Below, piece after piece: positions 9,301-16,722 of a stretch of 38,866 bases of DNA (positions within the stretch are counted from its first letter, which is position 1; each line of letters opens with the position of its first letter). Origin of the DNA: RGIG4097 sp964599875 (GTDB taxonomy: Bacteria > Bacillota > Clostridia > Christensenellales > CAG-917); the NCBI GenBank assembly GCA_964599875.1, contig CAZRHE010000014.1:1-38866 (forward strand). Reading direction: 5' to 3'. A program made the translations under genes and the position numbers. The notes under the pieces are model-generated. The model ran no database searches, was not told the origin of the DNA, and worked only from the letters and a program-made list of their open reading frames with translations.

Positions 9301-10814
9301 CTGTTTCCGCATCTTCCAACTACAAACTCAGCGTGTGGGTCAAGACGCTCGAAGCAACCACCTTCAGCATCTACCTCACCGGCGGTTCGAGCGGTAGCAT
9401 CGTAGACAACACCAACTTCGTCGTCAAGACCGCAGGCGCAACCGATTGGACGGAATACACCTTCTATATCCAAGTCGGTCTTACGAGCGTTTCTTCCTTG
9501 AAACTCCGCCTCGGCATCGGTTACGACAAAGATATCTCCGGCGATCTCGGCAGTGCGTACGACGTTGCGTCCTCGGGCATCGTGCTCTTCGACAACGTCA
9601 CCCTCTCTTCCGACCTCACCGCAGAAGAATTCGCAGCGATTTCTCCTAACGATGCAGAAAAGAAGATAACCTACCTCACCGACGGTTTCGACTCCGCATC
9701 CGATAACGTGGAATCCAGAAGCGAACTCTCCACTCCTTCGGGTTGGTCCGGCTCCGCCGACACCGAGCAATCCGCATCCGACACCAAGAGCGGCGTCATC
9801 TATGCGGACGCAAGCGCGCTTCCCAAACACGAAATCGATTCCGCAGACCTCGAGGACGAAAACTATAAGGATATCCTCGACGCAATGGGACAAACCGTTT
9901 CCCTCTTCGGCAAGACCTATAAGGCGACGGATTACACCATCACGCAAACCGAAATCGACAACGCGAAAGCAACCTATCCCGATAAGACCGACGACGAAAT
10001 TAAGACCATCCTTCAAAAACGTAATATGTATACGGATATGAAGAATAACTATATCTCCGCAAGCACTCTCCTCGATATGACGGACGCAGACGGCAGCGAC
10101 GTATCTTCTATCATCGGCAAGAACTTCCTCGTCATCAACAATACCAAGGCAAGTTCCTATATCTACACCGGCAGCAACTACTCCTTGAGCGCGGAAACCT
10201 TCTATAAGGTCAGCGTGTACGTCCGCACCTATAACGTAACGGGCGCAGGCGCAAGCGTCGAGTTCTATCTCGGCTCCGCAAACGACAGCGAGAATCCTCT
10301 CGTCTTCAAGGAAATCAAGAGCGATAAGTGGAAAGAATACACCTTCTACGTCAAGACTCTCGACGAAAAGGTAACTTCTGCCAATATCAAACTCAAACTC
10401 GGCGAATACGACGCAGACAACGAAGATCTCCTCTCCTCCGGATACGCAATGTTCGACGCAATCAAGATCGAAACCGTAACCGAAGAAGTCTACGACAATA
10501 TGAAGGCGCAAGCAGACGCAGGCACCCTCGACAGCGCAATCCTCGTCCGCGAAGTCAACCCCGCATCTCAAACCGGTAACACCGACAGCGACGACACCGA
10601 CGACGGCACCGAAACTCCTACCGACAAGTCCTTCAACCTCGTCAACCTTGCTTGGATGATTCCTTCCATCATCATCGCAGTCGCAACCATCGCGGTCGTC
10701 ATCGTCTACTTCGTCAAGAAGTATCGCAAACCCGCCAAGGAAAAGGATATCGCAGAATCCAACACCGAAGCAATCGCCGAAAAACGCGACAAGTACGAGG
10801 ACTACAACGAATAA
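6369..10814 (+). CDS. giant five-module surface lipoprotein with C-terminal TM anchor
   Basis: The product has 1481 residues. The N-terminus is a lipoprotein signal peptide with lipobox FVAC (lipid-modified Cys27). The body consists of about five related modules of 200-290 residues. Each has a recurring pattern: an N/D-G-x-F opening, a strand like YKLSVxVxT, a strand like W(K/T)(E/T)YTFYV, a strand like LxLxLGxG, and a close like GYAFFDNVSLTEI. This resembles carbohydrate-binding-type jelly-roll domains in layout, but I do not recognise a specific family. The C-terminus has a membrane helix at about 1429-1449 followed by a basic/acidic cytoplasmic tail. It is likely an exposed glycan-binding or wall-associated protein. 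The ribosome site AAAGGAAA precedes ATG, and a terminator follows the stop. Confidence 0.85.
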   Translation: MKKKRLTLLALMTALLMVLSLTLFVACNNAENPAETPKTDTEIKATEGLLISNSDFKVVDTADGATYPLSITDWKGASMYSSGSYPKGVIAGAISLEESLYTANASKWKDEDGTIYNLLKSHYSSADDAINNALMIYMPKKADIQDAKNDDYGPTAYGYTSATFSLEANKYYKLSVDVLTYDIQGTLKDDGTQSDNANPGARIYVSSNAYAEFANINTNGEWKTYTLYVEGGAESATSLAVQLGLGKYTSEYTNGLTTGYAFFDNVSLTEIQGSEYATASETEENGNASVTAEQFRENNQTLTIKVPNGRFDFGTTKVGSSATASNWSVVTDGNAPTGLGKNGIIDVTKFEDNYSSYAATHYEKVGDGDATIKNPAIYLLSNDFPNVIKNFGDNRVGSNVYMLSQQKMTANGLKSSKSIVVEKGKFYAISVSVLTHNVHGAGVTLKLSGEGKDVLIKGISANRTDDQFKDGYYGESPVGTNGAWTTYTFYIAGNQYKNTSYNMSLWLGTGNTYDNTAVTYTEYESATKYNENQTTYASNGTFSTGWAFFDEVKLAELTEDQWNNAGTITDYEVDAENSNFAGYVKVDLATENLFASTSISADFANVQDNAANYDDNTLGTPAGFSADSLLNKIATDNTLPVIDVTAGVVSLAGDADFSRYGISHPGTPYAIESERAIMFKANSSDSYFLLETDAFTVAKNGTYRISFWVKTVGMKSTSGVYAYLVDGEDVEKTSFTLINTSTYDEDDVETTEWKEYSFYVKGNELEGQNLSLRFTYGTGNRWASSTLANGAAFISNLSMTEIEYDDYSNVKTGTTVKTLSLSTVTPSSGSSFTNGNFSDFSVSDTKWTDDNAAQGDLAQNNYAGVPSNWTINDSTYKPNGDDQEDKNTYKETYKDDSNLVAGVVKLDKQTDDSNFYDASYQIKHLFGDTTASAFNTLYGAEDDSYFDNAERIGAPYVLALAGLNGNKYTRSFASGTFSVSASSNYKLSVWVKTLEATTFSIYLTGGSSGSIVDNTNFVVKTAGATDWTEYTFYIQVGLTSVSSLKLRLGIGYDKDISGDLGSAYDVASSGIVLFDNVTLSSDLTAEEFAAISPNDAEKKITYLTDGFDSASDNVESRSELSTPSGWSGSADTEQSASDTKSGVIYADASALPKHEIDSADLEDENYKDILDAMGQTVSLFGKTYKATDYTITQTEIDNAKATYPDKTDDEIKTILQKRNMYTDMKNNYISASTLLDMTDADGSDVSSIIGKNFLVINNTKASSYIYTGSNYSLSAETFYKVSVYVRTYNVTGAGASVEFYLGSANDSENPLVFKEIKSDKWKEYTFYVKTLDEKVTSANIKLKLGEYDADNEDLLSSGYAMFDAIKIETVTEEVYDNMKAQADAGTLDSAILVREVNPASQTGNTDSDDTDDGTETPTDKSFNLVNLAWMIPSIIIAVATIAVVIVYFVKKYRKPAKEKDIAESNTEAIAEKRDKYEDYNE

Positions 10815-10835
10815 TCCTCATCCCCAACCACCCCC

Positions 10836-10863
10836 AAGGCTCGTCCCCGCGACGAGCCTTTTT
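10836..10863 (+). terminator. Rho-independent terminator after the large lipoprotein
   Basis: A perfect ten-base stem, AAGGCTCGTC with GACGAGCCTT, has a five-base loop and runs into TTTTT, 22 bases after the stop of the upstream gene. Confidence 0.9.
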
Positions 10864-10897
10864 CATACACTCCGTCCACCTCACCCATTCTACACAA

Positions 10898-10926
10898 AAA
10901 GACCAAGGCCCTCACCTTGGTCTTTT
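10898..10926. terminator. bidirectional terminator-like hairpin
   Basis: The 11-base stem AAAGACCAAGG / CCTTGGTCTTT has a six-base loop. It is flanked by A-run and T-run, so it could act on either strand. It is the middle of three hairpins between the convergent lipoprotein gene and the eight-gene operon. Confidence 0.65.
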
Positions 10927-11044
10927 CATACGAAACGTCTTCATCGCAACTCAGCCTATTACTCCAACGAATTTATCTTACACAAAACCCGCTGAACACC
11001 TCAATTGTTACTTTTCTCCCTCAAATCAAATCCTCAACCCACAC

Positions 11045-11077
11045 AAAAACCGAGGCTCAAATTAAGCCTCGGTCTTT
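11045..11077 (-). terminator. terminator of the ESCRT-like operon
   Basis: The nine-base stem ACCGAGGCT / AGCCTCGGT has a seven-base loop. It is followed on the minus strand by TTTTT and on the plus strand by CTTTT. It lies about 20 bases after the stop of the Hsp70-like gene, so it most likely ends the minus-strand operon; it can also work in the other direction. Confidence 0.8.
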
Positions 11078-11097
11078 TGTCGACAGTAATTAATACC

Positions 11098-12978
11098 TTA
11101 TTTTTTCAAACTCTTTTTAGCCTCTTCGAGCTCGTTTTTAATCTTTTTGAGCCTGTTTTTATAGTCTTTTGCGCCGGAGCCTAATTGTTCTGCAGTTTGA
11201 TCAACACTTTCTAGGAACACATCAAATGCTATCGGCGTTTCATTTCCGCAGTAACATTCATATGTATTCGGATCATATATGTAGACGCTTATTGTGTTAT
11301 TTACATCTTTAGCACAATCTACAATAACGCCTATTATATATGCTTGTTTCTCCAACATCTGTTTCTTTGGAAATCCTCTAAATTCAATTTTTCTTATATT
11401 AATATCGTTTACAGTTTCATCTGGGACAAACTGCATGATTTTATAGCTAGTATTATCATAAATAGCATATAACACTCCATCAAATGAAAACTTAATAACC
11501 TCCCCATCTTGTACTGCTTTTTCTTTAAACATATAATATAGTTTCCCATCTTCGTTGCATTTTACTTCATTTGCATTATTAATTATAAGGAAACCTCTCT
11601 TCTTATTATCATAATATCTAAAAGCATATGTGCGCGATGAAGAACAAGTTCTAATTGTTTCATCACTCGCATTAATTAGCGCAGCCGCAACCGATAAAAA
11701 ATTCGAATTGTTTAAAAAAGAAAACATAGTACCTTGAGCTAAACATCCGAGATACTCTATTGTGTATTTGTTGTTTTTTAAACTTCTCATTTTTGATTCT
11801 ATCGCGTTCCTAATCGCAGGTAAAACGCTTGACCCTCCGGAAAGGACAAATTTAATTTTGGCTGTTGGATCATTGATATAAGACAACATTCTTTCTATCC
11901 CAGTGTTTAGTTCACGATAGCTATCATTTATCGAATTATTTACAGTCCCTATATATTCCTCTATTTTTTTGTTCCCTATTTTAAGCTTATCACGGTCTGA
12001 ATTATATAATGGACATATAAATCTACTACGCTGCTCAGGGCTTGTGTCTTCGCAGTTTTGGCCTGCACTACACTGCTCAGGGCTTGTGTCTTCGCAGTTT
12101 TGACCTGCCCACTTCTTATTGGCGTCATCATATAACCATCGCTTATAGCGTTCCATGTCATAACAATTTCTTATGTCACACACATTTGACAAACTCCTAT
12201 CAATATACTTCCCGCCAAAATTGCTTGTCCACGTATATATATCGTCATATTTGTTTCTATCCCTATTCCATATCATACATGAAAAATCGGTAGTACCAGC
12301 ACCGACATCAATGCTACAGATATTTTTCGGATATTTATTATTTCCAATACCGCTTCCAGCGTATAACCTTTTTAACAAATCGGCAGTACATGTCGATTCC
12401 GAATAAACATTTACATTGTTTCCATCTGCATTACCAAAAAAAACTTTGCTAACCAAACATCTCAATCCTTCTTGATATTGAAAATCAGCAGCCCCGGTTC
12501 TATTAGGGAATGCAATTGTCACACCTATTATTCTATAATCGCGAAAAGCAGCTTTAGGTTTATTAACAATAGCGTTAAGTTTATTAACAATGCAGTTTTT
12601 AAAGTATTGCAAAAATGATTCCATCATTTCTCCAAGACTTTTTTCAATGTAACGATCATCGTCCCTTTTCCCGTCTTTATCGTACCAATGCAATTGTTCA
12701 GCGTGTGTTTGTTCAAAAGTACGCATCAATTCTTTTAGGCAATGTCTATTTTTCAGTTTATAACATCCATTCTCATAGACAGAATAAACATTTTCTCCAC
12801 AATGAACGTTCCCTTGTTCATCATAGCAAACTTCGGTAGGAATGCCTTTCCAAAATTGCAACTCATTTACTATTGTACTATTCTCTTGAGAACCATCTGC
12901 ATTTTGAATTATTTCTCTATATGAATAACTTGCATAACTATATTGCGTTCCTATATCCAATCCTAATCTTATATTCAT
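11098..12978 (-). CDS. Hsp70/actin-fold ATPase-like protein
   Basis: The 626-residue product carries the three nucleotide-binding signatures of the Hsp70/actin superfamily: phosphate-1 LGLDIGTQYSY (residues 5-14), phosphate-2 IDVGAGTTDFS (about 223-233) and the adenosine motif FVLSGGSSVLPAI (377-389). The C-terminal 150 residues do not look like a DnaK substrate domain; a Lys/Glu-rich helix ends the chain. Residues 291-318 are a tandem copy of a 14-residue unit inside the ATPase domain. It is the last gene of the operon and overlaps the zinc-ribbon gene by four bases (ATGA). The DNA is visibly A/T-richer than the AAA+ genes upstream. The superfamily is secure; the role (chaperone or filament partner of the ESCRT-like proteins) is inference. 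Confidence 0.85.
   Translation of the reverse strand: MNIRLGLDIGTQYSYASYSYREIIQNADGSQENSTIVNELQFWKGIPTEVCYDEQGNVHCGENVYSVYENGCYKLKNRHCLKELMRTFEQTHAEQLHWYDKDGKRDDDRYIEKSLGEMMESFLQYFKNCIVNKLNAIVNKPKAAFRDYRIIGVTIAFPNRTGAADFQYQEGLRCLVSKVFFGNADGNNVNVYSESTCTADLLKRLYAGSGIGNNKYPKNICSIDVGAGTTDFSCMIWNRDRNKYDDIYTWTSNFGGKYIDRSLSNVCDIRNCYDMERYKRWLYDDANKKWAGQNCEDTSPEQCSAGQNCEDTSPEQRSRFICPLYNSDRDKLKIGNKKIEEYIGTVNNSINDSYRELNTGIERMLSYINDPTAKIKFVLSGGSSVLPAIRNAIESKMRSLKNNKYTIEYLGCLAQGTMFSFLNNSNFLSVAAALINASDETIRTCSSSRTYAFRYYDNKKRGFLIINNANEVKCNEDGKLYYMFKEKAVQDGEVIKFSFDGVLYAIYDNTSYKIMQFVPDETVNDINIRKIEFRGFPKKQMLEKQAYIIGVIVDCAKDVNNTISVYIYDPNTYECYCGNETPIAFDVFLESVDQTAEQLGSGAKDYKNRLKKIKNELEEAKKSLKK
12025..12108. repeat. 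42-bp tandem duplication inside the Hsp70-like gene
   Basis: Two adjacent 42-base units (12025-12066 and 12067-12108) differ at only two positions. They keep frame and encode two copies of AGQNCEDTSPEQ(C/R)S. Near identity at the DNA level points to a recent duplication. Confidence 0.95.
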
Positions 12979-14063
12979 CTTTTTACCTCGAAATATGATT
13001 TTATGTTCATATGCAAATCATTTCTTATTCCTATTTTCGAAAGAAATGTCTCATAGCTCATAAGTTCGATGTCATTATTAGAAAAGCATCCTTCACCTAT
13101 AGATCCGACATATCTCATTCCATAAAATTTTATGGGAAGATTATTTATATCACTACAATCTCCGACACCTTCAAACAATCCTTCTCCCAATTCATAACCA
13201 TTGCCAGCAACTTTTTTCATAAACGAAAATTGCTTTAAATTTGGAAACAATTTTATCAAAGAAGTATTCCTAGGTGTATTGCAAGATCCCCTATGAATTA
13301 TATTAATCTCATTTGAAATTAAAATCGTTGTAACACACTCTCGTTCATCTTCACTCAAATCGTATGCAATATCGTTTATATAAGCATTATTTCTGTTTGT
13401 CGGCAAACAAACAAGAAGTCCGTTCTCATAAATTCTATGCGAAAAGTTTCCTCCTCTTTCTATTGCTATATTACCGCATATACTGCATGGTTCATTTCCA
13501 TTCTCCCCTTTTGAATTAACAGAGTAGCAATATTGGCAAACCGTGTCCTCTTCCGCCTGATGTGGTCTTTTAACAATATCTTTTATCGCATTAATAATCT
13601 GTTCCGGAGTGCCGTACGTTATACGCTCTTCGATTCTATCTAATTTGCTACTTAGCGTGTCTAAGTCGGCCTTTAATGATTTAAATCCATCTGTAATTAG
13701 TTGTGCCAAATTAGTCCATATGTAATTCTGCAACCCTCCTTGCATTTTTTCGAGCTTTTTAGAATAATCATCCTGACCAATTATTGCCAAAATATCCTTT
13801 AATTGCTCCTTGATCAAGCGAGGGATTTCATCCTTTAAATCAACATAATCTTGAAGTGGTTTTACAAAAGCATTCAACTGCTCGTAAAACTCTTCAAAAT
13901 AAGTTTTAAGTTCCTTTCCATATTTCTCGGTTCCAATGATTTTATTTAAAGCCTCCACTAGTTTTTCCGGCTCATTGGTCGTAAAACTATACAATACCCC
14001 CACATCGTCTATATTTACTTCTTTTGGATTTACTGCAACCATGCTTTCCATTGTATTACCCAT
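12975..14063 (-). CDS. coiled-coil protein with zinc ribbon, unknown function
   Basis: I do not recognise the family. The 362-residue product has a helical N-terminal half (about residues 30-165) with heptad-like stretches such as LKADLDTLSSKLDRIEERI. A four-Cys zinc ribbon follows (Cys176, Cys179, Cys193, Cys196), then an alpha/beta C-terminal region with short LRR- or pentapeptide-like phrases (LIKLFPNLKQFSF). There is no signal peptide and no membrane helix. AGGAGA sits nine bases before ATG. It starts 12 bases after the two-TM gene and overlaps the Hsp70-like gene by four bases, so the three are translated together. A cytoplasmic adaptor between the membrane protein and the Hsp70-like ATPase is a guess from order. 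Confidence 0.7.
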   Translation of the reverse strand: MGNTMESMVAVNPKEVNIDDVGVLYSFTTNEPEKLVEALNKIIGTEKYGKELKTYFEEFYEQLNAFVKPLQDYVDLKDEIPRLIKEQLKDILAIIGQDDYSKKLEKMQGGLQNYIWTNLAQLITDGFKSLKADLDTLSSKLDRIEERITYGTPEQIINAIKDIVKRPHQAEEDTVCQYCYSVNSKGENGNEPCSICGNIAIERGGNFSHRIYENGLLVCLPTNRNNAYINDIAYDLSEDERECVTTILISNEINIIHRGSCNTPRNTSLIKLFPNLKQFSFMKKVAGNGYELGEGLFEGVGDCSDINNLPIKFYGMRYVGSIGEGCFSNNDIELMSYETFLSKIGIRNDLHMNIKSYFEVKR

Positions 14064-14075
14064 TTTGATTCTCTC

Positions 14076-14984
14076 CTATTTAACGTCATGGAAATTTTCT
14101 ACACTATTAATATTAAAAACCGTTTGGGCGCCTCCAGCAGGAGCAATATTAAATGTATTGCCGTCCCCAGTAACAGCAATATTATCTTGTCCTCCATCTT
14201 GCTTTATCGATTTATCTTCGGAATTATAAACTACGATGCTGTCGAGATCTACTATCTGTTCAGGTCGCAAATTATCTTGTTTTTCAGTGAACTCACCAAA
14301 ATTAGACTTATTCTTATTGTCCTTATAAACCTCATATAATCCACAAAATCCACCAATAGCCAAATCAATGACACCGGAAACAGTTGCGAGTATATCGCAA
14401 ACTTTTTGCGCTGTAGTTCCCTCTTTTAAACAACCTGAAGCTATTGCCGCGCCAACAAAAATCGCACAGAGTATACCAAACACTATACCGATAACGATAT
14501 AGCGCCCGTGTTTTTTACTAATAGCCTCCGTTTGCTTTTCTGCAAACTCCTTGTTTCCGCTTTTTAGATTAGATATGCATTCATTATCTTTTTTGACTTG
14601 TGTTTTTAGATTAGATATGCATTCATTACATTTATCAACCTGTGATTCTAGATCGTTTATCTTTTCTCTTATATTTTTCGCAGTTTTAACTACGAAATTT
14701 TTTATATCATGGATGATTATTTTAAGGTTTTCGTTAATATTTTCAATACTACTCTTTGCGACGTAATCGGCAAAAGAGTTATATTCCCCGAAATCAAAGC
14801 ACGATAACTCACCAAACTCAGTATCGCTTGGAATCGAACATAACACATTTGTGATATCACGTTGAAAATCTTTTATTAATACATATTTAGGACTGTCAAT
14901 TTCTAAATATGCTTGACCGTCGTTGCGCAAACACTTATCGATTGCCTCACGCAAATCTTCGGGGGTTTTAATACTTTGTTTCAT
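14076..14984 (-). CDS. two-TM coiled-coil membrane protein, unknown function
   Basis: The family is not recognised. The 302-residue product has a soluble N-terminal region and a coiled coil (about residues 80-158) that includes NECISNLK twice at a 14-residue interval. Two membrane helices follow at about 162-184 and 195-217, then a polar tail ending in DNIAVTGDGNTFNIAPAGGA. G-D-G-N-T-F-N-I strings of this kind occur as beta-rich tails in other bacterial proteins; I cannot assign a function here. With both ends cytoplasmic, the helical hairpin could anchor the operon's soluble proteins to the membrane. AAGGAG precedes ATG. The gene starts 36 bases after the RuvB-like gene. Confidence 0.75.
   Translation of the reverse strand: MKQSIKTPEDLREAIDKCLRNDGQAYLEIDSPKYVLIKDFQRDITNVLCSIPSDTEFGELSCFDFGEYNSFADYVAKSSIENINENLKIIIHDIKNFVVKTAKNIREKINDLESQVDKCNECISNLKTQVKKDNECISNLKSGNKEFAEKQTEAISKKHGRYIVIGIVFGILCAIFVGAAIASGCLKEGTTAQKVCDILATVSGVIDLAIGGFCGLYEVYKDNKNKSNFGEFTEKQDNLRPEQIVDLDSIVVYNSEDKSIKQDGGQDNIAVTGDGNTFNIAPAGGAQTVFNINSVENFHDVK
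14561..14628. repeat. 26-bp direct repeat at 42-bp period in the coiled-coil gene
   Basis: An exact 26-base sequence occurs at 14561-14586 and again at 14603-14628, offset 42 bases. It encodes the repeated NECISNLK segment. Fourteen residues are two heptads, so the duplication keeps the coiled-coil register. Confidence 0.9.
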
Positions 14985-15020
14985 ATGTATCTCTCCTTCT
15001 TGAGTGGATTTTTTATTGGA

Positions 15021-16718
15021 TTAGCCAAAGAATTCGTCTATGACGTCTTTGGGTGCGTTGTCGTCGGTGGTAGGTGCGACGGGATCAGATGTTACGGGTG
15101 TTTCATCAGTCGTTTCAGATTCGGACGGCACGGCGCCCACTGCGTCGTTAGATACGGTTGCGGTGTCGTCCGCAGGGGCGACAGGGGATTCTCCGACTTC
15201 GCTTGCCAGCGGATCTAACAAGTCGCCTACGCTATTTCCGCCGTCAGGATCTTCTTCGTTCAGATATTTGATAGCCTCTTCGGTGAGCGAACGGCCACTG
15301 CTGTTCACGTTGATGAAGCCTATTTTGATAAGGAAGCGTTCGTATTCCGATTCATACTTTTTGCTATCCAAACCGACCTTCGCGGAAAGCGGGCCGATGC
15401 CCATACCTTTCGAGCCTTTGAGTGCGCGCAAAATTTCGCGGTCTTTCGGTTCAAGTCCTCTACGATCTATGCCTTTCTCGTTGAAGTATGCAAGCGCAGT
15501 GTCGAGGTCCACGTAGGTTGAAATACGATAACCCTCGTCGTTATAAAGCGCTTTTTTAAGTCCCTCGACGATACCTCCAACACAGCGGAGAGAGAATCTA
15601 CTTCTGGGAACACATTCCTCGATTGCCTCGTCGGAAATTCCAATTCCAAACGCCGCAAACTTATTCTTATATATACGGCGAAGATCATCGGGAGAATAAT
15701 CTTCGAGTTGGAAAATGAATCCTTTCTCACGGCAACGGTCCTTTATTGTTTCAAGGAGTTTTTGGTCATCCGTCGTTGCGCCGATGAACGTAACTTCGTT
15801 CATCGGGATGCGTTCTACGACCCCATTATCATCGGGAGCAGAAGTATACGTTCTGGTTTGGAACACGGTGAGCAACATGGCTTGCAAATCTTTAGTGAGC
15901 AAGTGTATTTCGTCGAAAGCGACCACGGTCGGCTGTCCCGAAGCCGCAATCCGCCGCAAGAAATTTCTGAGTCCGACTTCTTGTCTTTTACTTTGCAATG
16001 CACCACAATCGAGGAACTCGTAATTGACGTCGAGTTCTTTCGCAATAAGCCCCATAAGGGTACTCTTGCCAAGGCCGGGATTTCCCAATAACAGGATATT
16101 GCCTATCGACTTTCTACCCTCGTTATTTGCTATGTTGATTTCTTTGAGGAGCGGGCGAACGACGTGTTGTTGCCCGATGAACTCACGCAAGGATTCCGGA
16201 GCAAGAGACGCTTTATCCTCTCCGCCGCCGCTTGAACGATTTGGAGCAGGTCTTACGGGCGCAGACGGCACGGTATTCGCGACTGAGCCTCCGTTCTTTT
16301 GAGTGGGTCTAGACGCACTGCCGGCGGACGTGACGCCTGCCGCGGGAGCGGCGTTGCCTGATTTTGCAGAAGGCGTAGGAGTAGACGTCGCACCTTCGTT
16401 TTTAGGCGCGTACTTTCCTCTTGCGATATCGTCGAAAGACGGCGTGCTCGCAGTAGACGGAGCAAGACCGAAAAACGCTCTGACTTTGTTACCGCAAAGT
16501 CCGTCTCTCTCTATCACGTCGATGATATCGTCAAAACTCTCGAACAAAACTCTGCATTTGGCCTTTTCGAGGGCGGTGACGTCGGACGCATAAATGCTCT
16601 TGACGTGATTCGAAATTGCGCGTAGGCTCGCTATAACAAGGAGTTTATCGGCGTTGTTGCCTGTTTTTACGAAACTCTTTGCCGCAGAAAAATGGTTTCT
16701 GATTTCTTCCGCTGTCAT
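15021..16718 (-). CDS. RuvB-like AAA+ ATPase with N-terminal MIT-like domain
   Basis: The 565-residue product has four parts. Residues 1-85 form a helical domain like those of the two genes upstream, ending KVRAFFGL. Residues 86-170 are a Pro/Ala/Ser/Thr-rich linker. Residues 170-415 are an AAA+ domain close to RuvB: SLREFIGQQHVV, Walker A GNPGLGKS at 212-219, Walker B AFDEIH at 267-272, sensor GATT at 313-316. Residues 416-487 are a RuvB-type winged helix (RRGLEPKDREIL, FLIKIGFI). A long acidic tail follows. Ordinary RuvB is about 340 residues and has neither the N-terminal domain nor the tail, so this is not the housekeeping gene. The ribosome site AGAGGA overlaps the protease stop, so the two are coupled. 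The substrate is unknown. Confidence 0.88.
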   Translation of the reverse strand: MTAEEIRNHFSAAKSFVKTGNNADKLLVIASLRAISNHVKSIYASDVTALEKAKCRVLFESFDDIIDVIERDGLCGNKVRAFFGLAPSTASTPSFDDIARGKYAPKNEGATSTPTPSAKSGNAAPAAGVTSAGSASRPTQKNGGSVANTVPSAPVRPAPNRSSGGGEDKASLAPESLREFIGQQHVVRPLLKEINIANNEGRKSIGNILLLGNPGLGKSTLMGLIAKELDVNYEFLDCGALQSKRQEVGLRNFLRRIAASGQPTVVAFDEIHLLTKDLQAMLLTVFQTRTYTSAPDDNGVVERIPMNEVTFIGATTDDQKLLETIKDRCREKGFIFQLEDYSPDDLRRIYKNKFAAFGIGISDEAIEECVPRSRFSLRCVGGIVEGLKKALYNDEGYRISTYVDLDTALAYFNEKGIDRRGLEPKDREILRALKGSKGMGIGPLSAKVGLDSKKYESEYERFLIKIGFINVNSSGRSLTEEAIKYLNEEDPDGGNSVGDLLDPLASEVGESPVAPADDTATVSNDAVGAVPSESETTDETPVTSDPVAPTTDDNAPKDVIDEFFG

Positions 16719-16722
16719 GTTT

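Noticed and set aside
8160..10571. Long minus-strand open frame (about 800 codons) opposite the large lipoprotein gene
   Set aside because: Its Val/Gly/Cys/Arg-rich translation is a mirror of the regular GAC/TTC/ACC codon use of the plus-strand gene; no ribosome site or domain.
12025..12108. Tandem 42-base units considered as a CRISPR or satellite array
   Set aside because: Only two units, no spacers, and they are in frame within a gene.
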